A stretch of 39,591 nt of DNA, taken from Phycisphaerae bacterium (GTDB lineage: Bacteria > Planctomycetota > Phycisphaerae > Sedimentisphaerales > SM23-30). The notes below the pieces were generated by a model. That model did no database searches. It was not told where the DNA came from and worked only from the letters and a program-made list of their open reading frames with translations. The stretch is taken from positions 1 to 39,591 of the forward strand of contig JAEIOG010000044.1 of the NCBI GenBank assembly GCA_016342495.1, given 5' to 3'. The position numbers were made by a program, and so were the translations under genes. How positions within the stretch are numbered: position 1 is the first letter of the stretch; every line of letters starts with the position of its first letter. Positions 1 to 10,600 of the stretch are shown piece by piece.

Positions 1-41
1 TCGTTCACCTGAAGTATTCTATTTAAACCATAAACCTTTTG

Positions 42-104
42 CAATAAATAATTTATGATTTATTGAGCAAGCCCTAATTTAAGATGATAATTTATCAAAT
101 TAGG
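42..104. promoter_or_regulatory. two consecutive AT-rich hairpins upstream of the LamG genes
   Basis: Two inverted repeats follow each other. CAATAAAT (42-49) pairs with ATTTATTG (58-65), and CCTAATTT (73-80) pairs with AAATTAGG (97-104). No coding sequence is recognisable in bases 1-148. They could be the terminator of an upstream gene lying outside the window, operator sites, or leader structure of the following transcript. Neither stem has a clear T-run after it, so the role is undecided. Confidence 0.3.
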
Positions 105-148
105 ATATGAATGCGTATTTTATATCACATTTATTAGAAAGGAGAAAA

Positions 149-211
149 ATGTATAATATTGGTGTTTTGGGATTTGAATTAAATAAGGACAGGAATTTAA
201 CAGGAGAATGA
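149..211 (+). CDS. possible 20-residue leader peptide
   Basis: A short open frame begins with ATG at 149 behind a strong ribosome binding site (AAAGGAG, 138-144). It encodes 20 residues starting MYNIGVLGFEL and stops with TGA at 209-211, one base before the ATG of the LamG gene at 213. Its last codons contain the CAGGAG that serves as ribosome binding site for that gene. This layout is what translational coupling looks like. The peptide resembles nothing I recognise, and one short ORF with a good SD could occur by chance. Confidence 0.35.
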   Translation: MYNIGVLGFELNKDRNLTGE

Positions 212-212
212 T

Positions 213-2351
213 ATGAAAAAGATTATTTGTTTATTTTTGACGACTATATTGGTTGTAACTGCTGCTGTCCAGGCAGAGCTTGTACATCGGTATAGTTTTG
301 AAAAAGGTGCCATCGACAGTGTCGGCACTGCAAATTTGAATGTAAATGGCGCAGCAATAGTGGCTGATGGCGTTTTGGACTTACCTGGTGGTGATATCAG
401 AACTAATAATGCTAACGCTTCAGGTGCGGCCTTGACAGAGTTGGCTAATACAATTAACAGCTCAGCGGCTATTACGATGGAATTCTGGTTTAATCAGGAT
501 GCTCACATGAATTGGTCAAAATTGATGATGTTGGGTGCCAGCACTGAAATCGGCACAAATGCCGGTTTGTATATGGACGTTACTCCTCGTCGTGGTATTG
601 ATGGAAATGTTGGCAGTTGTTCTATTAATGACTCTTTGCATGATGAAGAAAATGTCATAACCAGTTCACAGCTTGGCATTGATGTTGAATATTATATGGC
701 TGCAATATGGGATACCACAAATGATGAAATGGCGATCATTGTAGCAGAAGTTGGTAATCCAGCAAGTATGGCCATAAGAACAAAACCTATGGGTGGCCAG
801 CAACTTTCTGATGTGACAATAGAGCAGTTTTATCTGGGCTCTGCAGTAGGTTTTGGTGATCAGGATATAAATGCTCAAATTGATGAATTCCGTATTTATA
901 ATCATGCAATGACTGAAACAGAGATTAATAACAGTATTGCAAGCGGGCCGGCAATGTCGGTTCAGGTTATAGCTCCAGTTGATGGTGCAGTTGATATTGA
1001 CTTTACTTCTGAACTTACCTTAGATTGGGATTTACCTTTGAGCTATGGTGGAACAATTTCCGAATATCAGGTTTATTTTGGTAGTGATAAGGCCACAGTT
1101 GAATCTGCTGAAACTGGTTATGTCGCAGTAACAGCCCCGGTAACAGAGCTGGTAGTTTTGGCGACTGAAATCAGTTCTGATTCTGAATATTTTTGGCGGG
1201 TAGATTATATTGGTATTGATGGTGCTGGTGATGATCCAAATGTATTTGTAACACCTGCATTCAGTTTTCAAACTAAAAAAACACTTCCAATCATAACCGG
1301 TCCGGTTGAATCAAGAGTTAATTCAGGTGAAAATGTTGAATTTACTGTTGGGATCGAAACAGAAAGTGCAGTTACTGCTGTCACATGGTTTAAGGAAGTC
1401 TCAGAAGGACAAGACATTGAACTTAGCGGCACAAAGTATACTGCAGAATTTTCTGATACTGAAGCTAAACTGTCAATAGCCGACGCTCAGGAAGCTGATG
1501 CGGGTAATTATTATTGCAAAGTAACAAATTCCGCTGGTCAGGAAACATCTGTGGCAGCAGGTTTGTTTATCAAGCATGTTCTGGCTTACTGGAATTTCGA
1601 TGAAGGTACTGGCCTGGATGTTGCTGATAGCCAGGGAAATATTGATTGTGTTATCGCTACCAGTGAAACTAATACCGGTGCTCAATGGGTTATTGAGGGT
1701 TTCAAGGGTTCGGCAATCTTGTTTGATGGTATTAATGATTCGCTGATAATTGCAGATGATCCAAATAATGTTCCATCTGGAAACCCATTATATTCAATCG
1801 TTGCTTGGGTCAAACCAGTAACAACCAGTGGTAGCCGTGGGATTATTGGCTGGGGTAATTATGGTGGCGGTCGTCAGGTAAATGCTTTTAAGCTTGCTGG
1901 TAACCAAATTGTTAATTACTGGTGGGGTGCTGATTTAGGTGCTAATACTGGCGATGTTGATATTACTGATGGCGACTGGCATATGGCAGCTGTATCATTT
2001 GATGGTACAACCAGAACTGTCTGGCTTGATGGAGCTAAAATTGGTTCTGATAATCCTGGTGTTAATAATCTTCCAGAAAGTGGCCCTAATTTTGCTATTG
2101 GTGTAACTAATCTTGGTGAATTTTTCGAAGGTTTAATTGATGAAGTTTCACTGTATGACTATGGTCTAAATGAGATGGAAATAGCGCAGATGTATTATGC
2201 TGAAACTGGCAATAGCGTTTGTGTGAACCCTGTTGAATTTGATCTGAATAATGACTGTATAGTGAATCTGGCTGATTTTAAGATTTTGGCAAGTAGTTGG
2301 CTTCAATGTGGTCTTGTTCCAGAGTCAGCATGTGATAATATTAACAATTAA
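213..2351 (+). CDS. secreted LamG / Ig-like / LamG protein with dockerin-like C-terminus
   Basis: A 712-residue exported protein of unknown substrate. Visible in order: a signal peptide (about 1-21, cleaved near AQA-EL); a first LamG/concanavalin-like domain opening with LVHRYSFE (about 22-245); a FN3-like domain (about 250-355) with the phrase YFWRVDYIG; an Ig-like domain (about 360-455) with DAGNYYCKVTNSAG; a second LamG domain (about 460-670) opening LAYWNFDEG; and a tail, DLNNDCIVNLADFKILASSW, resembling one half of a dockerin calcium-binding repeat and common in Phycisphaerae exported proteins. RBS is CAGGAG at 201-206. The next gene, 19 bases on, is a paralog with the same architecture, so the pair arose by duplication. 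LamG and Ig domains suggest glycan or surface binding; no catalytic domain is visible. Confidence 0.85.
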   Translation: MKKIICLFLTTILVVTAAVQAELVHRYSFEKGAIDSVGTANLNVNGAAIVADGVLDLPGGDIRTNNANASGAALTELANTINSSAAITMEFWFNQDAHMNWSKLMMLGASTEIGTNAGLYMDVTPRRGIDGNVGSCSINDSLHDEENVITSSQLGIDVEYYMAAIWDTTNDEMAIIVAEVGNPASMAIRTKPMGGQQLSDVTIEQFYLGSAVGFGDQDINAQIDEFRIYNHAMTETEINNSIASGPAMSVQVIAPVDGAVDIDFTSELTLDWDLPLSYGGTISEYQVYFGSDKATVESAETGYVAVTAPVTELVVLATEISSDSEYFWRVDYIGIDGAGDDPNVFVTPAFSFQTKKTLPIITGPVESRVNSGENVEFTVGIETESAVTAVTWFKEVSEGQDIELSGTKYTAEFSDTEAKLSIADAQEADAGNYYCKVTNSAGQETSVAAGLFIKHVLAYWNFDEGTGLDVADSQGNIDCVIATSETNTGAQWVIEGFKGSAILFDGINDSLIIADDPNNVPSGNPLYSIVAWVKPVTTSGSRGIIGWGNYGGGRQVNAFKLAGNQIVNYWWGADLGANTGDVDITDGDWHMAAVSFDGTTRTVWLDGAKIGSDNPGVNNLPESGPNFAIGVTNLGEFFEGLIDEVSLYDYGLNEMEIAQMYYAETGNSVCVNPVEFDLNNDCIVNLADFKILASSWLQCGLVPESACDNINN

Positions 2352-2370
2352 AATCTTGGAGGATTTTCTT

Positions 2371-4458
2371 ATGCGTAAATTAATGTACACATTATTTATA
2401 TCTTTATTTTTAGTATGCGGTGTAGTTAAGGGTGACCTTGCACACCGGTACAGTTTTGATACTGATGGCAATGACAGTGTTGGCACCGCAGCCCTTACTA
2501 TTGGCGGTGCAGCAACTGTTACTGATGGGGTTCTGGATTTGCCCGGTGGTGGCACTAGAGTCAATAATGCGCATGCAGAAGGTGCGGCATTGACCGAATT
2601 AGCGGGAATCGTAAACGGTTCAGATACTCTTTCGATGGAATTCTGGTTTAATCAGGATGGCAATAATAATTGGGCCAAGTTGATGATGCTTGGGACTGAT
2701 ACCAATCGTTATATGGATGTTACCCCTCGTCGCGGTGATGGCAGTGATGCCACCAGTTGTTCGATTACGGATAATAATCATGGCGAAAATAATGTCAGAA
2801 CCGACGCAGTGCTTGGCGTTGATGTAGATTATTATGTCGCGGCTATCTGGAATGAAACTACCGATTCTATGACAATCGTTACAATTGAAGTTGGCAACCC
2901 TGCCAACATGGTTGTTGCAACGACTGGAATGGGTGGCCAGAAACTTGATGAAGTTGCCATTGACCAGTTCTATCTGGGCTCAGCTGTTGGCTGGGGTGAT
3001 GGCGATTTTGATGGCCAGATTAACGAATTTCGTATTTATGACCATGCACTTAATGTATCTGAGGCAAAGGCAAACTTTTTAGCTGGTCCAGATATTTTAT
3101 GCGTAGAACCAGTTTCTCCTGTGAGAAATGCAGTGGAAGTAGCTGCTGATGTTGATCTGGCATTACAGTGGACCCCGGCTGAGACAGCTGGCGTCAATAA
3201 GTATTATGTGTTTTTTGGTTCAGATGCAACTGCTGTTGAAACCGCAATGACAGGTTACGCTACCGTCGTTGGTGCAACTAATCATACAATTTCAGCTACT
3301 CAGTTAGTCACAGATTCAGAATATTTCTGGAAAGTTGGCTATGAACTTTCCACTGGCGCAGGTTTGGATCCTAATACGATTTCAGGCGTCTGGAGTTTTG
3401 AAACTAAAAAAACTTATCCAGTTATAAGTGGCCCTGCTAATATCAGAGTTAAACCTGGCCAAGACGCAGATTTTGGTGTTAATATCACAACCGAAAGTAA
3501 TGTCAGCTCTGTACAATGGTACAAAGAAGGTGTCGTTGACGCATTAACTGGTGAAAAATATGTAACTGAATTTGATGATACTGCTGCGACTTTGACAGTG
3601 TTAGATATTCAGCTGGACGATGCCGGCAACTATTATTGTATTGTAACTAATTCTGCTGGTCCGACAACTTCGGCGATGGCTGCTTTAGGGCTGAATCTGA
3701 ATGTCGCCTATTATGAATTGGAAACCGAAGTGACAGTTGCCGATCCTAATGTAGTGGATAGCTCAGGTTATAATAATCACGGCACCGCCAGTGGTGACCC
3801 AACTGTTCAGGATGGTGTTATTGGTAATGCCTTTGATTTTGATGGTAATGACCATGTAACTATACCAAGGTCAATTCAGGATGATTTTTCTATTGTTCTT
3901 TGGGTTAAAACTACTCAAAATATATCTAGTACATCAAGTGGCTGGTGGACTGGTGCTGGACTTGTCAATGGTGAAATGCCAGGTGAAGTAGACGATTTTG
4001 GTGTTCAGCTGCTTGGTAGTAAGGCCTCTTGTGCTGTTCGCGGCAGCCAGATTGTCTCGGCAACAGATATTAATGATGGGCAATGGCATTTAGTTGTAAT
4101 GACTCGAGAAAGATCGTCGGGGCAACACAAACTTTATGTTGATGGCCGCCAGGAAGCTCAGGCAAATGCTACTACAGCATCATTGACTGACGGTGGCAAT
4201 TTAACTACTCTTACTGTTGGAAAACAACGGACAGGCGGTGGCTTCTTTGTTGGTCAATTAGATGATATTTCATTACATGATTATGTATGGAGTGCATCTG
4301 ATGTCGCTGCAGCATATTATGCAGTTACAGGCATTGGCACTTGCCTAAATCCGATTGCAGCTGATCTGAATAATGATTGTAAAGTCAATTTAGATGATTT
4401 TGCATTGTTGGCTGGTGCATGGCTGGATTGCAATATCTATCCTGACTGCATCAATTAG
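2371..4458 (+). CDS. secreted LamG / Ig-like / LamG protein, tandem paralog of the preceding gene
   Basis: 695 residues when started at ATG 2371, which follows GGAGGA at 2358-2363 and begins a clean signal peptide (MRKLMYTLFISLFLV..VKG). An upstream in-frame ATG at 2308 lies inside the previous gene and is rejected. Domain order copies the neighbour: LamG opening LAHRYSFDTDGNDSVG, FN3-like domain with YFWKVGYE, Ig-like domain with DAGNYYCIVTNSAG, second LamG with VAYYELE..VVDSSGYNNHG, and the tail DLNNDCKVNLDDFALLAGAW. The N-terminal halves are much more alike than the second LamG domains, so the C-terminal binding module may have diverged or been exchanged. A hairpin at 4513-4543 probably ends the two-gene transcript. 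Function is likely surface or glycan binding; no catalytic residues were found. Confidence 0.85.
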   Translation: MRKLMYTLFISLFLVCGVVKGDLAHRYSFDTDGNDSVGTAALTIGGAATVTDGVLDLPGGGTRVNNAHAEGAALTELAGIVNGSDTLSMEFWFNQDGNNNWAKLMMLGTDTNRYMDVTPRRGDGSDATSCSITDNNHGENNVRTDAVLGVDVDYYVAAIWNETTDSMTIVTIEVGNPANMVVATTGMGGQKLDEVAIDQFYLGSAVGWGDGDFDGQINEFRIYDHALNVSEAKANFLAGPDILCVEPVSPVRNAVEVAADVDLALQWTPAETAGVNKYYVFFGSDATAVETAMTGYATVVGATNHTISATQLVTDSEYFWKVGYELSTGAGLDPNTISGVWSFETKKTYPVISGPANIRVKPGQDADFGVNITTESNVSSVQWYKEGVVDALTGEKYVTEFDDTAATLTVLDIQLDDAGNYYCIVTNSAGPTTSAMAALGLNLNVAYYELETEVTVADPNVVDSSGYNNHGTASGDPTVQDGVIGNAFDFDGNDHVTIPRSIQDDFSIVLWVKTTQNISSTSSGWWTGAGLVNGEMPGEVDDFGVQLLGSKASCAVRGSQIVSATDINDGQWHLVVMTRERSSGQHKLYVDGRQEAQANATTASLTDGGNLTTLTVGKQRTGGGFFVGQLDDISLHDYVWSASDVAAAYYAVTGIGTCLNPIAADLNNDCKVNLDDFALLAGAWLDCNIYPDCIN

Positions 4459-4512
4459 TAAACATAATCCGCTTCTGAGCAATCAGAAAATGGAAACTGG
4501 ATTTTGATTGTT

Positions 4513-4543
4513 GGGGCTATCCTGGTAATTTCAGGATAGTCCC
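4513..4543 (+). terminator. probable terminator after the LamG pair
   Basis: GGGGCTATCCTG (4513-4524) pairs with CAGGATAGTCCC (4532-4543): 12 bp with one G-U pair and a 7-base loop. The trailing sequence is TTCTCTT rather than a pure T-run, so efficiency is uncertain. The rest of the 4459-4642 spacer shows nothing recognisable. Confidence 0.55.
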
Positions 4544-4642
4544 TTCTCTTGAAATAGAGAGAACCGAAGTTTTAAGTAATAGCAAGGATTGATGTAAACG
4601 AGGAAGAAGAGTAGCGATAAAGGTAAACCGGGGGGAATGTTA

Positions 4643-7600
4643 ATGTTACATTGTTTGGATAACTGTGAGATGACAAAAAACATAGCTGATAATATGAAGT
4701 TGCATGTGTGGCCAGGCAATATTGTGATTGGCTTATTATTTATTATAATGATTTCTCAATTCACCGATGCTGGTATTGTGCATCGTTACAGTTTTGATAG
4801 TGATATAAGTGATTCGGTGGGCAATGCTGATGGGCTGGTGATTGATAATACCGGAAACAGTGAATTTTCGCAAAGTGAACTTACCTTAGGGAATAATGGG
4901 TCGCAAAAGTCGAATCAAAACCCGCTTACAGGAGATTTTGTTGATTTGCCAAATGGTATGGTTTCCGCAATCGGCCAACAGGTTACATTTGAATACTGGG
5001 TTAGTTGGGGCGGTGGTGACGTCTGGCAGGAGTTGTCTTATTTTGGAATAAATGGTGCCGGGCAAGAAAATGCCTCCAGTGGTACCGGTGAATATCTCGC
5101 GGTTATACCCAAAAGCGGTGCCGGTACCTTTCGAGTTACCTGCAGAAACGCTTCTACGGGAAGTGAAAGTTATGTTGACCGTGCTGCCCCATTGAATGCC
5201 AATCAGGAATATCATATCGCCGTAGCGTGGGATGGCCAGATTGGAATTTTCAGCGTTTATCTTGATGGTCAGCTTATTGGGTCAAATTCAACAATTATTA
5301 ATCTTGCGAATCTCGATGACCGTAATAACTGGCTGGGTCGAAGTGGCTGGAATGACCCATTATTTGTCGGTGCCTATAATGAGTTCAGGATTTATAATAA
5401 AGTGCTTAGTGCCTCAGAAGTTCTCAGCAATTATAATGCCGGGCCAGACCAGTTAGTTAACTTTATCGATCCGGCCAGCAACCCTGTGCCCGCTAATGGC
5501 ACAGAAAATGTATCGCAGGATATTATATTAAGGTGGGACTATAGTTCAGGCGGTATCGTAAATCATAATGTTTATTTTGGCAGTGATGCTGTTGTGGTCG
5601 GAAATGCAACAATAGAAAATATTGGAGTATTTCGGGGTTCGCTGCCAGCGGTTTCAAACTTTTATAGTGTAACGGGGCTGCGGAGCAATACCGAATATTT
5701 TTGGCGAATTGACGAGATTGATGAGAATTCAATCGTACATAAAGGTATCCTCTGGCAATTTAGCACCTCGGATAGACAGGTATATAATCCCCAGCCAGCA
5801 AATAGTGCATTAGGGGTTTCTACGCTGGTAACTTTAAGCTGGGATGGGGCTTCTGGTGCGACAGGACATGATGTGTATTTTGGCACCAGTGCTGATGGAC
5901 TGGAAAAAAAAGCTGATAATACTTCAAAGACAAGCTATCAAACCGGACAACTCAATTACAATACCCGCTATTATTGGCGTATAGATGAACGTTTCAGTGA
6001 TGGATTAATAGCACAGGGCATAGTCTGGTCATTTTTAACTGAGAATCTGCCTTTGGGTATGGATGGTGATTTGACCGGTGATATTAAAGTTGATCTGGCA
6101 GACCTGAAAGAATTCGTTTTGCAGTGGCTTGATGAAGGCGGATGTAGCGGATATGATTGTGCTGATTTTAATAAAGACAGTTCAGTCGATATGGAAGATT
6201 TCTCATTTTTGCAGACAAACTGGATGACAGAGGGAAATGCTCCGATTGTGATAAATGAAATTAATTATAATGCAGATGAAAATACTCAGCCTTATGAGTT
6301 TATTGAACTATATAATATTGGTTTACAGGTTATTGATTTGAGTGGCTGGTATTTCTCTGATGGAATCGAATATGTATTTCCAGAAAATACCTCAATTAAA
6401 CCAGGTGAATACCTGGTAATTGCCGAAGAACCCAATGTGATGCTGGCTGTGTTTGATGTGGTGGCTTTGGGACCATTTACTGGTAAACTTGCCAATGATG
6501 GCGAAAAGGTAACTTTACGGGATGCCTTGGATGAAAAGATTGATTCAGTGGAATATAAAGACGTTTTCCCATGGCCGGTTTCTGCAAATGGAACCGGGGC
6601 TTCAATGGAGCTGATAGATCCTTATCTGGATAATAATCTGGCAGGCGCATGGCGTGCAAGCAGTTTCTATGCGTCGAATGTAAATAATGACCAGTCAACA
6701 ATCCAATTTGTTCCTTATGGTTCGAGTTCCTGGATTTATCGCAAAGGTACTTCTGAGCCGGATACACAGTGGAATCAGGTTAATTTTACACCTGATTCGC
6801 AATGGCAAAGTGGCACTGCAGGCTTTGGTTATGGCGATGGCGATGATGCTACTGAAATTGAGGATATGCAAAATAATTATTCGTCGGTGTATCTCAGACA
6901 TGATTTTGTAATAAATAATGCAAATCTTATTCCTGATGATCTGGTGATGGATGTTTATGTCGATGATGGCTGTATTGTTTATATTAATGGCACAGAAATT
7001 GGAAGATATTATGTATCTGATGGTCTTAAATCTTATAATGATTTGGCGATGGATCATGAAGCGGAATTGATGACAGTGAACATAGATAATGCCAGAGATT
7101 ATCTTGTCGCAGGTAATAATGTGGTGGCAGTGCATGTGCTCAATGGTACACTTGATAGCAGTGATTTAAGTTTTAATCTTTCACTGCAATACGTTGAAGC
7201 AGATCAGACAATGCTGATCGCCGGGCCAACACCAGGTAAAATGAATCATACGCGAGTATACAATGCCCCACCATTGGTCAGGCAGGTAGAGCATACGCCC
7301 GAACAGCCTGTCAGTAATGAAGATATTGTAATTACCGCAAAAATAACAGATGTAGATGGTCTGACAAGTGTCAACCTCAAATATCAGGTGGTCCTTCCCG
7401 GTGAGTATATCCCGGCATATCTTCCAGTATCAAAAAATGATTTACTTGTTGACCCGTGGCAGAGGAAAATAGCTAATCCGGATTATTTTGATGATGCGAA
7501 TTGGGTGACTGTTGATATGACAGATGATGGCCAGAATGGTGATCAGTTTGCCAATGACGATCATTACTCCGCGGTTATTGGAGGTCAGGGAAATCGCACG

Positions 7601-10600
7601 CTTCTGCGTTATAAGATTGTGACTCAGGACAGCAGAGGTTCAGCTATTACAGTTCCTTATGCCGATGATGCATCCATGAATTTTGCATGTTTTGTTTATG
7701 ATGGCGTGCCAGATTACACCGCAACACAGCAGTCGGTGTATCCTGAAGGCCCTGGCCATACCTATGATGCTGAAACTCTTACGAAGTTGCCAGTTTATTC
7801 GCTTCTTACCAGAAATGAAGATGTCAGGCAATGCCATGCTTATGATAGTGCAGAGCAGCTACCCCACGATGATATTCTAGCCCATCAGGAAGCCAGAAGG
7901 GCTTATAACTGGGAAGGTTGTTTTGTATATGATGGCAAGGTTTATGATCATATCAACTATCGTTTGCGAGGGGCTAATGGGCGTTATCATTTAGCGGGCA
8001 AACGTTCGATGAAATTCAAATTTAATCGTGGCAGTTATTTTCAGGCCCGTGATATTGATGGCAAAAAATATCAGGAAAAATGGAAATATCTTCAAACTGG
8101 TAAAATGTTTGGTAATCAGTTAGTAGGCAACTTTGGCCTGACGGAAACTCTCAATCAGATAATATGGAATATTGTTGGCATTCCTACCGGTTATACTCAT
8201 TGGTTCCATTTTCGTGTGATCGATGGCGTACAAGAATCTCCAACAGAGCCTGATGGACAATATCGTGGTGATTTCTGGGGGATGTTCCTGGCATTTGAAA
8301 ATTATGATGTACGATTTCTGGAAGAGCATAATCTTGTCAAAGGTAATCTCTATAAACTTTCGGACTGGGTATTTGAAGGTGAAAGGCAAAAACGCTATCA
8401 AGCTGAAAATGTGGTAAGTGACTGTTCAGACTATGAAAATATTCGCTGGAATTTAAATTCTACCCAAACAGAACTGTGGTTGAAGCAACATGTGAATTTT
8501 GACTTATGGTATCGGTATCATACCGTTTCTGAAGCGATCCGCCATTATGATGTTTTCCCCCAGCCCCTAGGAAGACACACGATGAAGAATATGGCATGGT
8601 ATTTTGAGCCTGTAGCTGATAATCCGCTGGGACTGATGTGGTTTTTACCCTATGATTCTGATGCTACCTGGGGACCAACCTGGAACGAAGGAAAGGATCA
8701 CGCCAAGGCCGCAATTTATGATGGTTCCGGTAAACCCGCTATGCAGATCGAATACCGCAATTATATGCGGGAATTCCGTGATTTATTCTGGCAGGAAGAA
8801 ATAATTAATCCTATGATTGATGAGCTTGCCACACGAATTGCAGATTTTGTGCCAGCTGATCGGGATCGATGGCGCAATGCTCCCGCTGAGGAAGGCAATA
8901 TGGATTTTGGCAGTTTGGAAGATAAAGTAGCCGATATGAAGACTTTTGCCTGGGAAGGTGGCATGTGGCCTGGTGATATTGGCCCTTATTCTGGTTCTGC
9001 TGCTAATCTTGACACTCTGTCAAATGCAGGTGGCGACCTTTACAGCATTCCATATACCCCAACGATTCAGTCATTAAGCCCGGTTGACTTTCCGGTTAAC
9101 AATATATTCTTTAGTTGCAGTAACTTTAGTGACCCACAGGGAGCAGCTACTTTTGCCGCGATGAAATGGAGGATAGCTGAAGTTACCGATATGAATAATC
9201 TCCGATATGAAGGTGCAGATAAGCATTATTATGAGATTAATCCTGTCTGGGAATATGAAACGGATGTTTATACTGAAACAATTCGTATACCTGCCAGTGC
9301 TATGAAAGTTGGAGCCAGCTATAAAGTTCGCTGTAAGATGAAAGACAGCACCGGTCGCTGGAGTCATTATTCCGAGCCGATTGATTTTATCCCAACTGAG
9401 CCAACACCTGCCGATATTACGACAAATCTACGATTATCGGAGCTGATGTATAATCCAGCCGAAGACCCCGCAGGTGTTCGTAACAATAATGATTTTGAAT
9501 TTATTGAAGTGAAAAATATCGGAACTGATGCACTTGACTTGACCAATGTCTCCTTTACCGAAGGCATCAGTTTCAGCTTTGGTGGCAGTAATATTACATC
9601 ATTAGCACCTGATGGATATGTTCTTGTCGTTAAAGATATCGCTGCCTTTACCGAAAGGTATGGCGATGGTCTCGCTAATAAGATCGCTGGTCAGTATGGC
9701 GGCAAACTTTCAAACTCAGGTGAAAAAATAACCCTTACTGATACATTCAATGGTGAAATTTTATCGTTTCAGTATAGTGATGCTCGTTATTGGCCTATTG
9801 TTGCCGATGGGCCGGGCCATTCATTGGTGCCCAAAATCCATTTGACAGCTAATCAGGGCACCGGTGCCCTTGATTATTATGATTCCTGGCGTGCAAGTGC
9901 ATATATCGGTGGTTCTCCCGGTGCAGATGATCCGGTATTGCAGGTAGGCCTTGTAATAAATGAACTCTTGGCCCACACTGATTACAGTAATCCGTCCCAT
10001 CCAGAATATGATTCAAATGACTGGATAGAATTATTTAATGCTTCAGGTGTTGAAATAAACCTTAGCGGTGAATATTATCTAAGTGATGACCTTGAAAACC
10101 TTAAAAAATGGGCATTGCCTGACGGTTCGCTGGCTTCTGGCAGTTTTATTAGCTATGAAGAAGTTAATGATTTTCATAGTCCAATTGACACTGGCTTTGG
10201 TTTGAACAAAGCAGGCGAGCAACTGATGCTTTCATATTTGCCAGGTAATGAAAATGATCGGATTGTAGATTGGGTTAGTTTCAAGGGTCAATTAAATAAT
10301 GTTTCGCTTGGCAGGTATCCCGACGGCAATAGCGGTTTTTTTGGCATGATTCCTTCGCGCGATGCAAATAATAATGTCCCTGATGAAAATCTGGTGTTTA
10401 GCGAAATTATGTATCATCCAATTGATACAGCATTTGAATATATCGAGATTTATAATCCAATGTCCCAGAGTCAAGCTTTAGAAAATGCCGATGGCCAATA
10501 TCGAATTGATGGCGGGGTTTCATTTGTATTTCCTGCTAATGTTTCGATAGCAAGCCAAAGTCGTATTATTGTGGTTGATTTTGATCCTGCGGATATGACT

